From: Isoptericola halotolerans
GTDB lineage: Bacteria; Actinomycetota; Actinomycetes; Actinomycetales; Cellulomonadaceae
Direction: 5' to 3'
Assembly: GCF_003003075.1 (NCBI RefSeq)
Contig: NZ_PVTX01000002.1
Span: 310,001-374,000 of the forward strand
DNA: 64,000 nucleotides
Each line of letters begins with the position of its first letter. The first letter of the stretch is position 1. Shown piece after piece: positions 19,834 through 27,458 of this stretch. The notes beneath the pieces are model-generated. The model had not been told where the DNA came from and did not search any database. It worked only from the letters and a program-made list of their open reading frames with translations. The translations under genes were made by a program, and so were the position numbers.

Positions 19834-20637
19834 ATGACCTGGACCGTCGCCGAGCTCGTGGCGCGCACGGCGACGGCGCTCGACGTGCCGGCGCGGCCCA
19901 CCACCGTGGACGGCCTCGACGCGGGCGACCCGGAAGCCGTCGTGCGGGGCGTCGCGGTGACGACGCTCGCCACGCTGGGGGTCCTCGAGCGAGCGGTGGC
20001 GGTGGGCGCCAACGTCGTCGTGACGCACGAACCGCTCTTCTACGACCACCTGGGCGCCGCGACGGCGCAGCTCGCCCACGAGGGGGACCCGGTGCACGCC
20101 GCCAAGGCCGCGTTCGTCCGCGAGCACGGCCTCGCGGTCTGGCGGATGCACGACGCGTGGCACGACCGGCGCCCGGACGGCATCGACGCCGGCACCGCCC
20201 GCGCGCTCGGCTGGACGCTGGACCCGGAGGCGGCCGCGCGCGGGGTCGCGTGGTGCGACGTGCGCCCGACGACGGTCCGCGAGCTGGCCCGCCACGTCGC
20301 CGCCGCGCTCGGCTCGACCCAGACGCGGTTCGCGGGCGACCCGCACCGGACGGTGCGCCGGGTGGGTCTCGACCTGGGCTTCCGCGGGTTCGCCCGCCAC
20401 CGCTCCCTGCTGCGCACGGCCGGCGTGGACGCCGTCGTGGTGGGGGAGGCGCACGAGTGGGAGACGGCGTCGTACGCGGCGGACCTCGCCCACCTGGACG
20501 GCACGGGGCTGGTCGTCGCCGGCCACGTGCCGAGCGAGCAGGCGGGCATGAGTCTCTTCGCCGACTGGCTGCACGCCACGGTCCCGGAGGTGCCGGTGAC
20601 GTTCCTGTCGACCCCTGACCTGTTGGTCGCGGCATGA
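19834..20637 (+). CDS. Nif3-like dinuclear metal centre protein
   Basis: A 267-residue member of the NIF3/YqfO family, hexameric proteins with a two-metal centre. Metal ligands lie in VVVTHEPLFYDH (N-terminal half) and in GEAHEWETASYA (C-terminal part). Family members have been linked to GTP cyclohydrolase-like or nuclease roles, none secure. Length fits the short form without the inserted PII-like domain. TAGTGT ends seven bases before the ATG, suggesting a leaderless start even though DUF1992 ends only 10 bp upstream. Its stop overlaps the next ATG. Confidence 0.85.
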   Translation: MTWTVAELVARTATALDVPARPTTVDGLDAGDPEAVVRGVAVTTLATLGVLERAVAVGANVVVTHEPLFYDHLGAATAQLAHEGDPVHAAKAAFVREHGLAVWRMHDAWHDRRPDGIDAGTARALGWTLDPEAAARGVAWCDVRPTTVRELARHVAAALGSTQTRFAGDPHRTVRRVGLDLGFRGFARHRSLLRTAGVDAVVVGEAHEWETASYAADLAHLDGTGLVVAGHVPSEQAGMSLFADWLHATVPEVPVTFLSTPDLLVAA

Positions 20638-21734
20638 GCACGCCGCTCCCGGCGCCCGCTCCGGGCCCCGGGCCGGCGCCGGAGGCGGGCTGGGTGCCCG
20701 ACGTGCTGGACGGGTTCGAGCAGCGCACGCTCGCGCTCGCCCCCGACTTCGAGGGCGAGGTCGTCGCGACGCTGGTCCGGCGGCGGCGTGACGCTCCGCC
20801 GTCGGCCGACGCGGGCGTCGACGTGCTGTACGTGCACGGCTGGACGGACTACTTCTTCCAGACGCACCTCGCGGACTTCTGGGAAGGGCTCGGCGTGCGC
20901 TTCCACGCGCTGGACCTGCGCAAGTACGGCCGGAGCCTGCGCCCGCACCACACGCCGGGGTTCATCACGCGGCTGCGCACCTACGACGAGGACATCGAGG
21001 CGGCGCTCGCCGAGATCGGTCACGGCCCGGGCGCCGGCAGCGACCGGCGGCTGGTCCTCATGGGTCACTCCACCGGCGGGCTCGTCCTCAGCCTGTGGGC
21101 GCACCACCGCCCCGGCCGCGCCGACGCACTGGTGCTGAACAGCCCCTGGCTGGAGTTCCAGACCCGCAAGGTGGGCCGGCTGGTCCTCGAGCCCAGCATC
21201 CGGGCGCAGGCGGCGATCGCACCCCGCAGCCACCTGGTGAACGTCGACCTGGGGTTCTACGCACGGTCCATCTCGGCCCGGCACGACGGCGCGTGGGAGC
21301 TGGACGCGGCGTGGCGGCCCGACGCGGGGTGGCGGGTGACGCCGGCCTGGCTGGCCGCGATCTTCTCGGGCCACGACCGGGTCGCCCGCGGCCTGACCAT
21401 CGACATCCCGATCCTGGTGCTGCTCTCGGCCCGCTCGACGCCGCCGGTGCGCTGGAGCGAGGACATGATGCGCACGGACACAGTGCTCGACGTCGTCGGC
21501 ATCGCGGCCCGGGTCCCCCAGCTGGGGCGGCTCACGACGCTGGCCCGGATCGAGGGAGCCCTGCACGACGTCACGCTGTCGGCACCCGCGGTGCGCGACG
21601 TCGTCTGGTTCGAGGTGGCGCGTTGGTTCCGCGCCTACGTCCCGCCGGCGGCGGGCCCGGCGCCGGAGCCGGAGCCGCGGGGCTGGCGTCGCTGGTTCTC
21701 CGGGCGACGGCAGGCCGGCCGTCGGCCGGCCTGA
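20634..21734 (+). CDS. Alpha/beta hydrolase (serine aminopeptidase/lysophospholipase-like)
   Basis: A 366-residue hydrolase that begins inside the Nif3-like gene's stop (ATGA overlap), so they are co-translated. After a Pro/Ala-rich 20-residue N-terminus the fold shows VLYVHGWTDYFFQ (oxyanion hole), LDLRKYGRS and the nucleophile elbow LVLMGHSTGGLV. The acid and His of the triad lie in the C-terminal half (a His in GALHDVTLS is likely). The tail is Pro/Glu/Arg-rich. Monoacylglycerol-lipase-like or peptidase-like activity is possible; substrate is not known. Confidence 0.85.
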   Translation: MSTPLPAPAPGPGPAPEAGWVPDVLDGFEQRTLALAPDFEGEVVATLVRRRRDAPPSADAGVDVLYVHGWTDYFFQTHLADFWEGLGVRFHALDLRKYGRSLRPHHTPGFITRLRTYDEDIEAALAEIGHGPGAGSDRRLVLMGHSTGGLVLSLWAHHRPGRADALVLNSPWLEFQTRKVGRLVLEPSIRAQAAIAPRSHLVNVDLGFYARSISARHDGAWELDAAWRPDAGWRVTPAWLAAIFSGHDRVARGLTIDIPILVLLSARSTPPVRWSEDMMRTDTVLDVVGIAARVPQLGRLTTLARIEGALHDVTLSAPAVRDVVWFEVARWFRAYVPPAAGPAPEPEPRGWRRWFSGRRQAGRRPA

Positions 21735-21768
21735 GCCGGGGGAGCCGCCTGCTCGACGCGGCGGTCCG

Positions 21769-22287
21769 CTAGCTCTCGCGGAGCGCGGCGCGGACGTGGT
21801 CGACGATGCCGTCGGCGGCCGCCTCGATCTCGGTGAGGCAGGTCTCGAAGCCGTCCTGGTCGCCGTACCAGGGGTCGTCGACGTCGAGCACGGACTCGCT
21901 CCCGCCCGCGGGGACCGCCGGGGCGCTCGGGTCGAACGATCTGTACATCCGGATGTCTGCGTCTGTACCGTCGGCGAGGGCCCGCAGCGCCCGGGCGTGC
22001 CGAGCGGTCATGGCCAGCACCAGGTCCCGGTCGCCGAGCTGGTCCGCCCGGACCTGACGGGCGCGGTGGCCGTCGCCCGTCGGGTAGCCGCGCGACGCCA
22101 GCACGCGGCGCGCCCGGGGGTCGACGGGGTTGCCGTGCTCCTCGTCGCTGACACCGGTCGAGTCGACCACGACCCGGTCCTCCAGACCTGCCGCCGCGAG
22201 CCGGTCACGCAGCACGATCTGCGCCATCGGGGACCGGCAGATGTTGCCGGTGCAGACGGTCATCACACGAAAGGTCTCTGAGCTCAC
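21769..22287 (-). CDS. Low-molecular-weight protein-tyrosine phosphatase
   Basis: A 172-residue phosphatase. The P-loop CTGNICRS (C12 to R18) sits at the N-terminus, and the general acid Asp is in DVDDPWYG. These enzymes remove phosphate from tyrosine in signalling and capsule control; in actinobacteria PtpA homologues are of this type. GTG at 22287 was chosen because the family starts only a few residues before the P-loop; a GTG two codons upstream is an alternative. It is divergent from the NmrA-like gene at 22352. Confidence 0.92.
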   Translation of the reverse strand: MSSETFRVMTVCTGNICRSPMAQIVLRDRLAAAGLEDRVVVDSTGVSDEEHGNPVDPRARRVLASRGYPTGDGHRARQVRADQLGDRDLVLAMTARHARALRALADGTDADIRMYRSFDPSAPAVPAGGSESVLDVDDPWYGDQDGFETCLTEIEAAADGIVDHVRAALRES

Positions 22288-22351
22288 GGGCACATGGTCG
22301 CAGACCGGGCGCGACCGGGCGGGTCGCGGCTCGTCCGCGTAGCGTTGCCGC

Positions 22352-23290
22352 ATGAGGTGGTCCGCAGACGGCTTGATCGCGGTGACCGGCGCCTCCGGAC
22401 GGCTGGGTTCGCGCCTCGCGTTCCGGCTCGCCGCGGAGGGCGCGCACCAGCGACTGGTGCTCCGCGAACGCTCCCGGGCGCCCCGGCTCGGCGACGGCCG
22501 CCCGCTGCCGGAGTGCGAGGTGGCGGTCGCCGACGGCTACGAGGACGCCGCCGGGATGCGCGCGGCGTTCGAGGGCGCACGGACCGTCTTCCTCGTGAGC
22601 GCCCGGGAGTCGGCCGACCGGGTGGCCCTGCACACCGCGACGATCGACGCCGCCGTCGCCGCCGGGGTCGAACGGCTGGTGTACATCTCGTTCGTCGGCG
22701 CTGCACCGGACGCCACGTTCACGTTCGCCCGCGACCACTGGGCGACGGAGCAGCACCTGCGCCGCAGCGGCCTGCGGTGGACGGTGCTGCGCGACAACCT
22801 GTACCACCAGTCGCTGGCGAGCTTCGTCGGTGCGGACGACGTCATCCGCGGCCCGGCGGGTGACGGTCGCGTGGCCTCGGTGGCGCACGACGACGTCGCG
22901 GACGTCGCGACCGCCGTCCTGCTCGACGAGGACCCGCGACGGCACGACGGCGTCACGTACGACGTGACGGGACCGATCGCCCTGAGCCTCACGCAGGTGG
23001 CGGCGCTGCTGACGCTCGCGACCGGCCGCCAGATCACCTACCACGACGAGACGCTGGACGAGGCGTACGCGTCCCGGGCCGGCCTGGGGGCCTCGGACGT
23101 CGAGCTGGCGGGCTGGGTGTCGTCGTACACGGCGATCGCGGCCGGCGAGCTGGCGCACGTCTCGCCGGACGTCTCCCGCCTGGTCGGGCGCCCTGCACGC
23201 TCCTTCGAGCAGTGGTTGGACGACTACCCGTTCGAGTGGGAGCACCTGCTGCGCGGTCCGGGCGGCGGCCCGAGCGGATCTGCACGCTGA
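22352..23290 (+). CDS. NAD(P)-binding NmrA/QorB-like oxidoreductase
   Basis: A 312-residue atypical short-chain dehydrogenase. The Rossmann motif is VTGASGRLGSRLAFRLA (about residues 11-27); YISFVGAAPDATFTFARDHWATE and LRDNLYHQ follow, as in QorB/NmrA proteins that reduce quinones or sense NADP. The catalytic YxxxK of classical SDRs is absent, as expected for this branch. TAGCGT ends six bases before the ATG, indicating a leaderless message. Physiological substrate is unknown. Confidence 0.85.
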   Translation: MRWSADGLIAVTGASGRLGSRLAFRLAAEGAHQRLVLRERSRAPRLGDGRPLPECEVAVADGYEDAAGMRAAFEGARTVFLVSARESADRVALHTATIDAAVAAGVERLVYISFVGAAPDATFTFARDHWATEQHLRRSGLRWTVLRDNLYHQSLASFVGADDVIRGPAGDGRVASVAHDDVADVATAVLLDEDPRRHDGVTYDVTGPIALSLTQVAALLTLATGRQITYHDETLDEAYASRAGLGASDVELAGWVSSYTAIAAGELAHVSPDVSRLVGRPARSFEQWLDDYPFEWEHLLRGPGGGPSGSAR

Positions 23291-23297
23291 AAAACCC

Positions 23298-23326
23298 TTG
23301 GCGTGCCGCGCCGTCGGGCATAGCGT
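23298..23326 (+). promoter_or_regulatory. Promoter of the micro-ORF
   Basis: TTGGCG (23298-23303) and TAGCGT (23321-23326) are separated by 17 bp. This reads toward the tiny ORF at 23361; it starts 8 bp after the NmrA-like stop. Confidence 0.6.
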
Positions 23327-23341
23327 CGTGCCTACGAACTG

Positions 23342-23355
23342 AAAGGAGGTGATCC
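23342..23355 (+). promoter_or_regulatory. Fourteen-base Shine-Dalgarno complementary to the 16S rRNA 3' end
   Basis: AAAGGAGGTGATCC is the exact complement of the conserved bacterial 16S rRNA tail GGATCACCTCCTTT. It lies five bases before GTG 23361. Normal sites pair over 4-7 bases. Confidence 0.85.
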
Positions 23356-23360
23356 GAGCA

Positions 23361-23399
23361 GTGAAGACTCTTCGGACCAGCGAGGTGGTCACGGGCTGA
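23361..23399 (+). CDS. Twelve-codon micro-ORF (leader-like peptide)
   Basis: GTG followed by 11 codons and TGA encodes MKTLRTSEVVTG. It has its own apparent promoter (23298-23326) and an extraordinary 14-base ribosome site. Its last four sense codons and stop form the left arm and loop of a perfect 12-bp hairpin (23384-23413). No gene follows on this strand, so it is not an ordinary attenuator of a downstream operon. Translation to the end would melt the hairpin. I do not recognise the peptide. Possible roles: a ribosome-titrating small RNA, a stand-alone micropeptide, or a decoy; none is shown by sequence. Confidence 0.6.
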   Translation: MKTLRTSEVVTG

Positions 23400-23413
23400 G
23401 TCCCGTGACCACC
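23384..23413 (+). terminator. Hairpin overlapping the micro-ORF stop
   Basis: GGTGGTCACGGG (23384-23395) pairs perfectly with CCCGTGACCACC (23402-23413) around a six-base loop that contains the TGA stop. There is no U-tract. Confidence 0.75.
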
Positions 23414-23416
23414 GGG

Positions 23417-23473
23417 ACCCGCGGGGGCCGTGCCATCGTCCAGCACGGCAGGAGACCACTCCACCCCGCGGGT
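23417..23473. terminator. Nested, probably bidirectional terminator
   Basis: CCCGCGGGG (23418-23426) pairs with CCCCGCGGG (23464-23472), and within it GCCGTGC pairs with GCACGGC around 23427-23449. On the plus strand TTCTTCC follows. It separates the micro-ORF from the convergent lipoprotein gene. Confidence 0.65.
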
Positions 23474-23492
23474 TCTTCCGTGCCTGCGGACG

Positions 23493-24167
23493 CTACGCCC
23501 GCCCGCAGTAGTCGGTGATGGCGTCGGCGGCGACGTACTCCGTCACCGGGTCGGGCGAGGTGCTGCAGTCGGCGACGCCGGTCTCGACCTCCTCGAACGA
23601 CGTCACGTCCGCGTCCACCGCGTTGCTGCCGTCGCCGCAGCTGACGGTCGCGCTGCCGGTCGTGCGCTCGGCGTACGCGTAGAGCACGTAGGTGCCCTTG
23701 TCGACGTCCACCAGCAGGGAGTCGGTCTCCACGATCGCGGGGGCCCCGGTGGCCTCGAGGAGCCCGCCCGCGACGGCGTCCCGCACCATCGCCTCCTGGT
23801 CCTCGGTCGCGCCGCCCTCGGCGCGTGCACCGGCGTCCTCGCCCCGGCTCCACTCGCTCTGCACCGCGGTGCCGCCGTCGCCCGACACGCGCACCACGGT
23901 GACGGCCGTGTAGATGTCCTCGGACTCCGGCGTGCCGAGCCACTCGACCGACACCCCGCCGCCGCAGCTGCTCTCGACCGCCGGCGCCGTGTCGGCGGAG
24001 GCGCTCGCGGACGCCTCACCCGCTCCGGGGTCGTCCGCGCCCGCACAGCCCGTCAGCAGCAGTGCCGTGCAGCCGGCGGTGACGGCCGCCAGCCGTCGCC
24101 CGTTCGTCCTGGTTCTCGCTCCGTTGCGCCTCACGAGCCGCAACGTACCGGACGGAAAGCGCTTCAC
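23493..24167 (-). CDS. Putative lipoprotein, unknown function
   Basis: A 224-residue exported protein. An Arg-rich N-terminus (RRNGARTRTNGRR) and a hydrophobic stretch lead to the lipobox LLLTGC with C41 as the lipidated residue; the basic region could serve the Tat or Sec pathway. The mature part starts with an Ala/Ser/Asp linker and contains several cysteines (SSCGG, VSCGDG, ADCST, DYCGR) that may form disulfides. No family recognised. It converges with the micro-ORF region and lies downstream of the ABC permease genes but separated by 60 bp. Confidence 0.75.
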   Translation of the reverse strand: MKRFPSGTLRLVRRNGARTRTNGRRLAAVTAGCTALLLTGCAGADDPGAGEASASASADTAPAVESSCGGGVSVEWLGTPESEDIYTAVTVVRVSGDGGTAVQSEWSRGEDAGARAEGGATEDQEAMVRDAVAGGLLEATGAPAIVETDSLLVDVDKGTYVLYAYAERTTGSATVSCGDGSNAVDADVTSFEEVETGVADCSTSPDPVTEYVAADAITDYCGRA

Positions 24168-24227
24168 GACAGGATGAAACCGTCGCAGAACGGCAACGAT
24201 TCCGCATCATTGGCACGTGTCACCCGC

Positions 24228-25169
24228 TCAGCCCTTCAGACCGGAGTGCGCGAGGCCCTGGACGAACTGCCGCTGCGCCACGAGGAACACGGCGAGCACG
24301 GGGATCACCGTCAGGGTGGTCGCCGCGAGCTGCACGTTCCACATCGGCCCGCCGTAGGCGTCCACGTACTGGGTGAGGGCCTGCGGCAGCGTGAAGTTCT
24401 CCCGGCTCGACAGGTACACGATCGGCTCCAGGTAGAGGTTCCAGGACTTGAGGAACGTGAAGATCGCGACGGCGGCGACCGCCGGCCGGGCGAGGGGGAA
24501 CGCGATGCGCCAGAAGATCCCCCAGCGGCCCAGCCCGTCCATGCGCCCGGCCTCCTCCAGCTCCCGCGGCAGCCCGAGGAAGAACTGCCGCATGATGAAC
24601 GTCGCCAGCACGCTCGGTGCGCCGAAGATCGGGACCACGATCAACGGCCAGTGCGTGTCGACGAGGCCCAGGGCGTTGACCATGCGGAACAGCGGCACGA
24701 TCGTCACCTCGGCCGGGACCAGCATCCCGACGAGCACCAGCACGAACAGCGCGTTCGCCCCGGGGAACGAGATCCGCGCGAACGCGTACCCGGCCAGCGA
24801 GGCCACGAGGATCGTCCCGGCCGTCACCAGCGCCGCGATGTACAGGCTGTTCCAGTACTGCTGCGCGAACGGCTGCAGCGCGAACACGTCGGCGTAGGCG
24901 TCCCAGGAGACCTCGTGCGGCCACAGCGTGGGCGGGATCCGCAGGATCTCGCTCATCGGCTTGAGGCTCGACGTCGCCATCCACCACGTCGGGAACACGA
25001 ACGGGACGCTCAGCACCACCAGCAGGGCGACCAGCAGCCCACGGACGGCGCGCGGCCGACGACGGCGGCGCGCGGCCGGCACGTCACCGACGGCGGGCGG
25101 CGGCCCGGCGAGCGCCGGCGGGTCGGTCGCCGGACCGGCCACCGGTGCGGACGTGACGTCAGACCTCAT
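24228..25169 (-). CDS. Sugar ABC transporter permease (MalG/CUT1 type)
   Basis: A 313-residue inner-membrane permease with six predicted helices and the EAA loop EEAGRMDGLGRWGIFWRIAF that contacts the ATPase. The start overlaps the end of the preceding permease gene by 11 bp, so both subunits are made together. The cytoplasmic N-terminus is long and Pro/Ala/Arg-rich. This is the last gene of the lacI-led operon. No ATPase gene is present, so a shared MsiK-type ATPase encoded elsewhere is probably used, as in other actinobacterial CUT1 systems. Confidence 0.93.
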   Translation of the reverse strand: MRSDVTSAPVAGPATDPPALAGPPPAVGDVPAARRRRRPRAVRGLLVALLVVLSVPFVFPTWWMATSSLKPMSEILRIPPTLWPHEVSWDAYADVFALQPFAQQYWNSLYIAALVTAGTILVASLAGYAFARISFPGANALFVLVLVGMLVPAEVTIVPLFRMVNALGLVDTHWPLIVVPIFGAPSVLATFIMRQFFLGLPRELEEAGRMDGLGRWGIFWRIAFPLARPAVAAVAIFTFLKSWNLYLEPIVYLSSRENFTLPQALTQYVDAYGGPMWNVQLAATTLTVIPVLAVFLVAQRQFVQGLAHSGLKG

Positions 25170-26091
25170 CGTGGACCCACCTCTTTCGCGTCCGCCACTG
25201 GATCAGGGTCAGGGCCAGGACGATGACGAACAGGAGCACGGAGATCGCGCTCGCGTAGCCGAACTCGTTGAACCGGAAGGCCTGCTGGTACAGGTAGTAG
25301 ACGAGCACCGTCGTGGAGTTCCCGGGCCCGCCGCCCGTCAGCACGTCGATCTGCGCGAACACCTCGAGCGAACCCACCACGGTGAGGATCGACACGAGCA
25401 GCACGGTCGGGCTGATGAGGGGCAGGGTGATCGAGCGGAACCGGCGCCACGCACCCGCGCCGTCGATCCGGGCCGCCTCCTGGACCTCCTCGGGGACGCT
25501 CTGCAGCGCGGCCAGGAACAGGATCATGTTGAGGCCGACGTTCTTGAAGACCTGGACCACGATGACGGCGAGCATCGCCGTCGGTCCGCTGCGCAACCAG
25601 TTGGGTCCCTCGACGCCGACCGACGCGAGGAACCCGTTGATCCCGCCGTCGTCCTGGAGCAGGAAGCCCCACACGATCGTCCAGGCGACGAGGGACACGA
25701 CGACGGGCGAGAAGAAGAACGTGCGGAACGTCGTCGTGCCCGGCAGCTTCTGGTCGAGCAGCACGGCCAGGAGCAGTGCCAGCGTGACGTTGAGGACCAC
25801 CAGGCCCACGGAGAACCACAGGCTCGCGACGAGCGAGTCCCGCAGCCCGGGGTCGGCGAGCATCCGCTCGTAGTTGTCCGCGCCACTGAAGACGAACGTG
25901 CCCGCGAGCACGTTCCACTCGTGCAGGGAGTACCAGGCGACGGTGACCAGCGGCACGATGACGAACGCGACGGTGCCGAGCACCTGCGGCGCCACCATCA
26001 GGTAGCCGACGGCGCGGTCGCGCTGCGCCGCGGAGCCGCGGGTGCGCGCGGTGCGCACCCGCGGCCGCGCGGCCACCGGTGTCGAGGTCAT
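25159..26091 (-). CDS. Sugar ABC transporter permease (MalF/CUT1 type)
   Basis: A 310-residue membrane permease, first of the pair. Six helices are visible after a basic N-terminus (RPRVRTARTRGSAAQRDR), and the EAA loop reads EEVQEAARIDGAGAWRRFRS. The ATG overlaps the stop of the binding-protein gene (ATGA), arguing for translational coupling and stoichiometric synthesis. Forms the channel with the MalG-type subunit at 24228. Confidence 0.93.
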   Translation of the reverse strand: MTSTPVAARPRVRTARTRGSAAQRDRAVGYLMVAPQVLGTVAFVIVPLVTVAWYSLHEWNVLAGTFVFSGADNYERMLADPGLRDSLVASLWFSVGLVVLNVTLALLLAVLLDQKLPGTTTFRTFFFSPVVVSLVAWTIVWGFLLQDDGGINGFLASVGVEGPNWLRSGPTAMLAVIVVQVFKNVGLNMILFLAALQSVPEEVQEAARIDGAGAWRRFRSITLPLISPTVLLVSILTVVGSLEVFAQIDVLTGGGPGNSTTVLVYYLYQQAFRFNEFGYASAISVLLFVIVLALTLIQWRTRKRWVHDEV

Positions 26092-27395
26092 GAGCCGGCC
26101 AGGACGGGGTCGATCGACGTGCACACGTCCGCGAGCACCGCCTCGACGTCCGCGTCCGCCGTCCACAGCGGGTCGAGACCGGCGCGCACCGTGTCCTGCA
26201 GCTTGGCGAAGCTGGGGTGGGCGGGCTTGGTGACGGCGTCGGTGATCCCGTCCACGACGACCGCCTGGAGCTGGTCCTCGCTGAGCAGCGGGTTGGCCGC
26301 GCCGAGGACCTCGGCGGTGAGCAGCGACTCCCGCGGCGGCGGGAAGTAGGCGGCCAGCTGCTCGGCGTTCTCCGGGTTGGTGAACCACGCCAGGAAGTCG
26401 GCGGCCACGTCGGGGTGCTCCCCCTGGGCGAAGACGCCGATGCCCGCCTGACCGATGACGTTCTGCCGGCCCTCGGGCCCGGCCGGCAGCGGCACGACGT
26501 CCCAGGCGAAGCTGTCGTCGAGCGAGGAGGCGCGCGAGATCTGGGTGATGGTCAGGGCGGCGTCGCCCGCGAAGAAGTCGGCGGTCGTGCCCGGGCCGGG
26601 CATCGCGCCGTCGTCGAACGTCGCGTCGTGGATCCACGTCATGGCGTCGACCATGGCGGGGTCGGTGAAGGTGCAGGTGGCGCCGTCGGCGCTCCAGGGT
26701 GCGGCGTCCCAGCCGTCCCAGATCGTCGAGAGGTTCTCCCACACCTTGTAGTCGAAGTCCCGGACCACCAGGCCCTGCTTGCCGGACTCCTCGGCCGCCG
26801 CCGCAGCGATGTCCCGGGCGGCGTCGTAGGTCCACTCCCCGGACCCGACGAGCTCCGCGGGGGACGGCTGGCCGGCGGCCTCGACCTGGTCGGTGTTGAC
26901 GAACAGGGCGAACGGGCTGTTGGAGAACGGGTAGGCGAAGAGGCCGCCGTCCTGCTGCCAGAGCGCCAGCGAGCTCTCGAGGAGGTCGTCGTAGGCGTAG
27001 CCGTCGGTCCCCTCGAGCACCGGGCCGACGTCGACGAGGGCGCCGCTCTGCACGAACTCGGGTGCGTAGCTCTCGAGGATCCACGCCAGGTCGGGGGCGT
27101 TGCCGCCGGCGAGGCGGGTGGTGAGCGACGTCGTGTAGTCGTCGAACGGGATGGCCTCGAACGTGACCTCCGAGACGAGCTCGGGGTGCTCGGCGACGTA
27201 CGCGTCGGCGATGGACTGGAACAGGGCGAGCTGCGCCTCGTCGGCGGTCCAGACGGTCATCGTCAGCGGGACGGGCTCGCCCGGTGCCTCGGGCTCGCCC
27301 GCCGCCTGCGGGTCGGACGACCCGCAGGCAGCCAGGCCGAGGACCGCCGCGGTGGCGATGCCCGCGGCGAGGCCGCGGTGTCGGATGGTGTGCAT
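26088..27395 (-). CDS. Extracellular sugar-binding lipoprotein of an ABC transporter
   Basis: A 435-residue solute-binding protein of the CUT1 family. A signal peptide ends in the lipobox LAAC with C24. The mature protein has the cluster-1 pattern LTMTVWTADEAQ near its start, LAGGNAPDLAWI and FAYPFSNSPFALFVNTD. GAAGGAG precedes the ATG at 27395. Its neighbours are the FAD oxidoreductase upstream and two permeases downstream. The ligand is probably an oligosaccharide released by the secreted hydrolase next door, but the sugar itself is not readable. Confidence 0.93.
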   Translation of the reverse strand: MHTIRHRGLAAGIATAAVLGLAACGSSDPQAAGEPEAPGEPVPLTMTVWTADEAQLALFQSIADAYVAEHPELVSEVTFEAIPFDDYTTSLTTRLAGGNAPDLAWILESYAPEFVQSGALVDVGPVLEGTDGYAYDDLLESSLALWQQDGGLFAYPFSNSPFALFVNTDQVEAAGQPSPAELVGSGEWTYDAARDIAAAAAEESGKQGLVVRDFDYKVWENLSTIWDGWDAAPWSADGATCTFTDPAMVDAMTWIHDATFDDGAMPGPGTTADFFAGDAALTITQISRASSLDDSFAWDVVPLPAGPEGRQNVIGQAGIGVFAQGEHPDVAADFLAWFTNPENAEQLAAYFPPPRESLLTAEVLGAANPLLSEDQLQAVVVDGITDAVTKPAHPSFAKLQDTVRAGLDPLWTADADVEAVLADVCTSIDPVLAGS

Positions 27396-27458
27396 CAGTG
27401 CTCCTTCGAACTGGATGGGCGGTGGGTGCTGCACGGGTGCGCCGTCGGGGGGACGGGG

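Noticed and set aside
23342-23355. Fragment of a 16S rRNA gene in reverse orientation
   Set aside because: Only the 14-15 bases of the anti-Shine-Dalgarno complement match; the bases beyond do not continue as 16S sequence, and a start codon follows at ribosome-site spacing.
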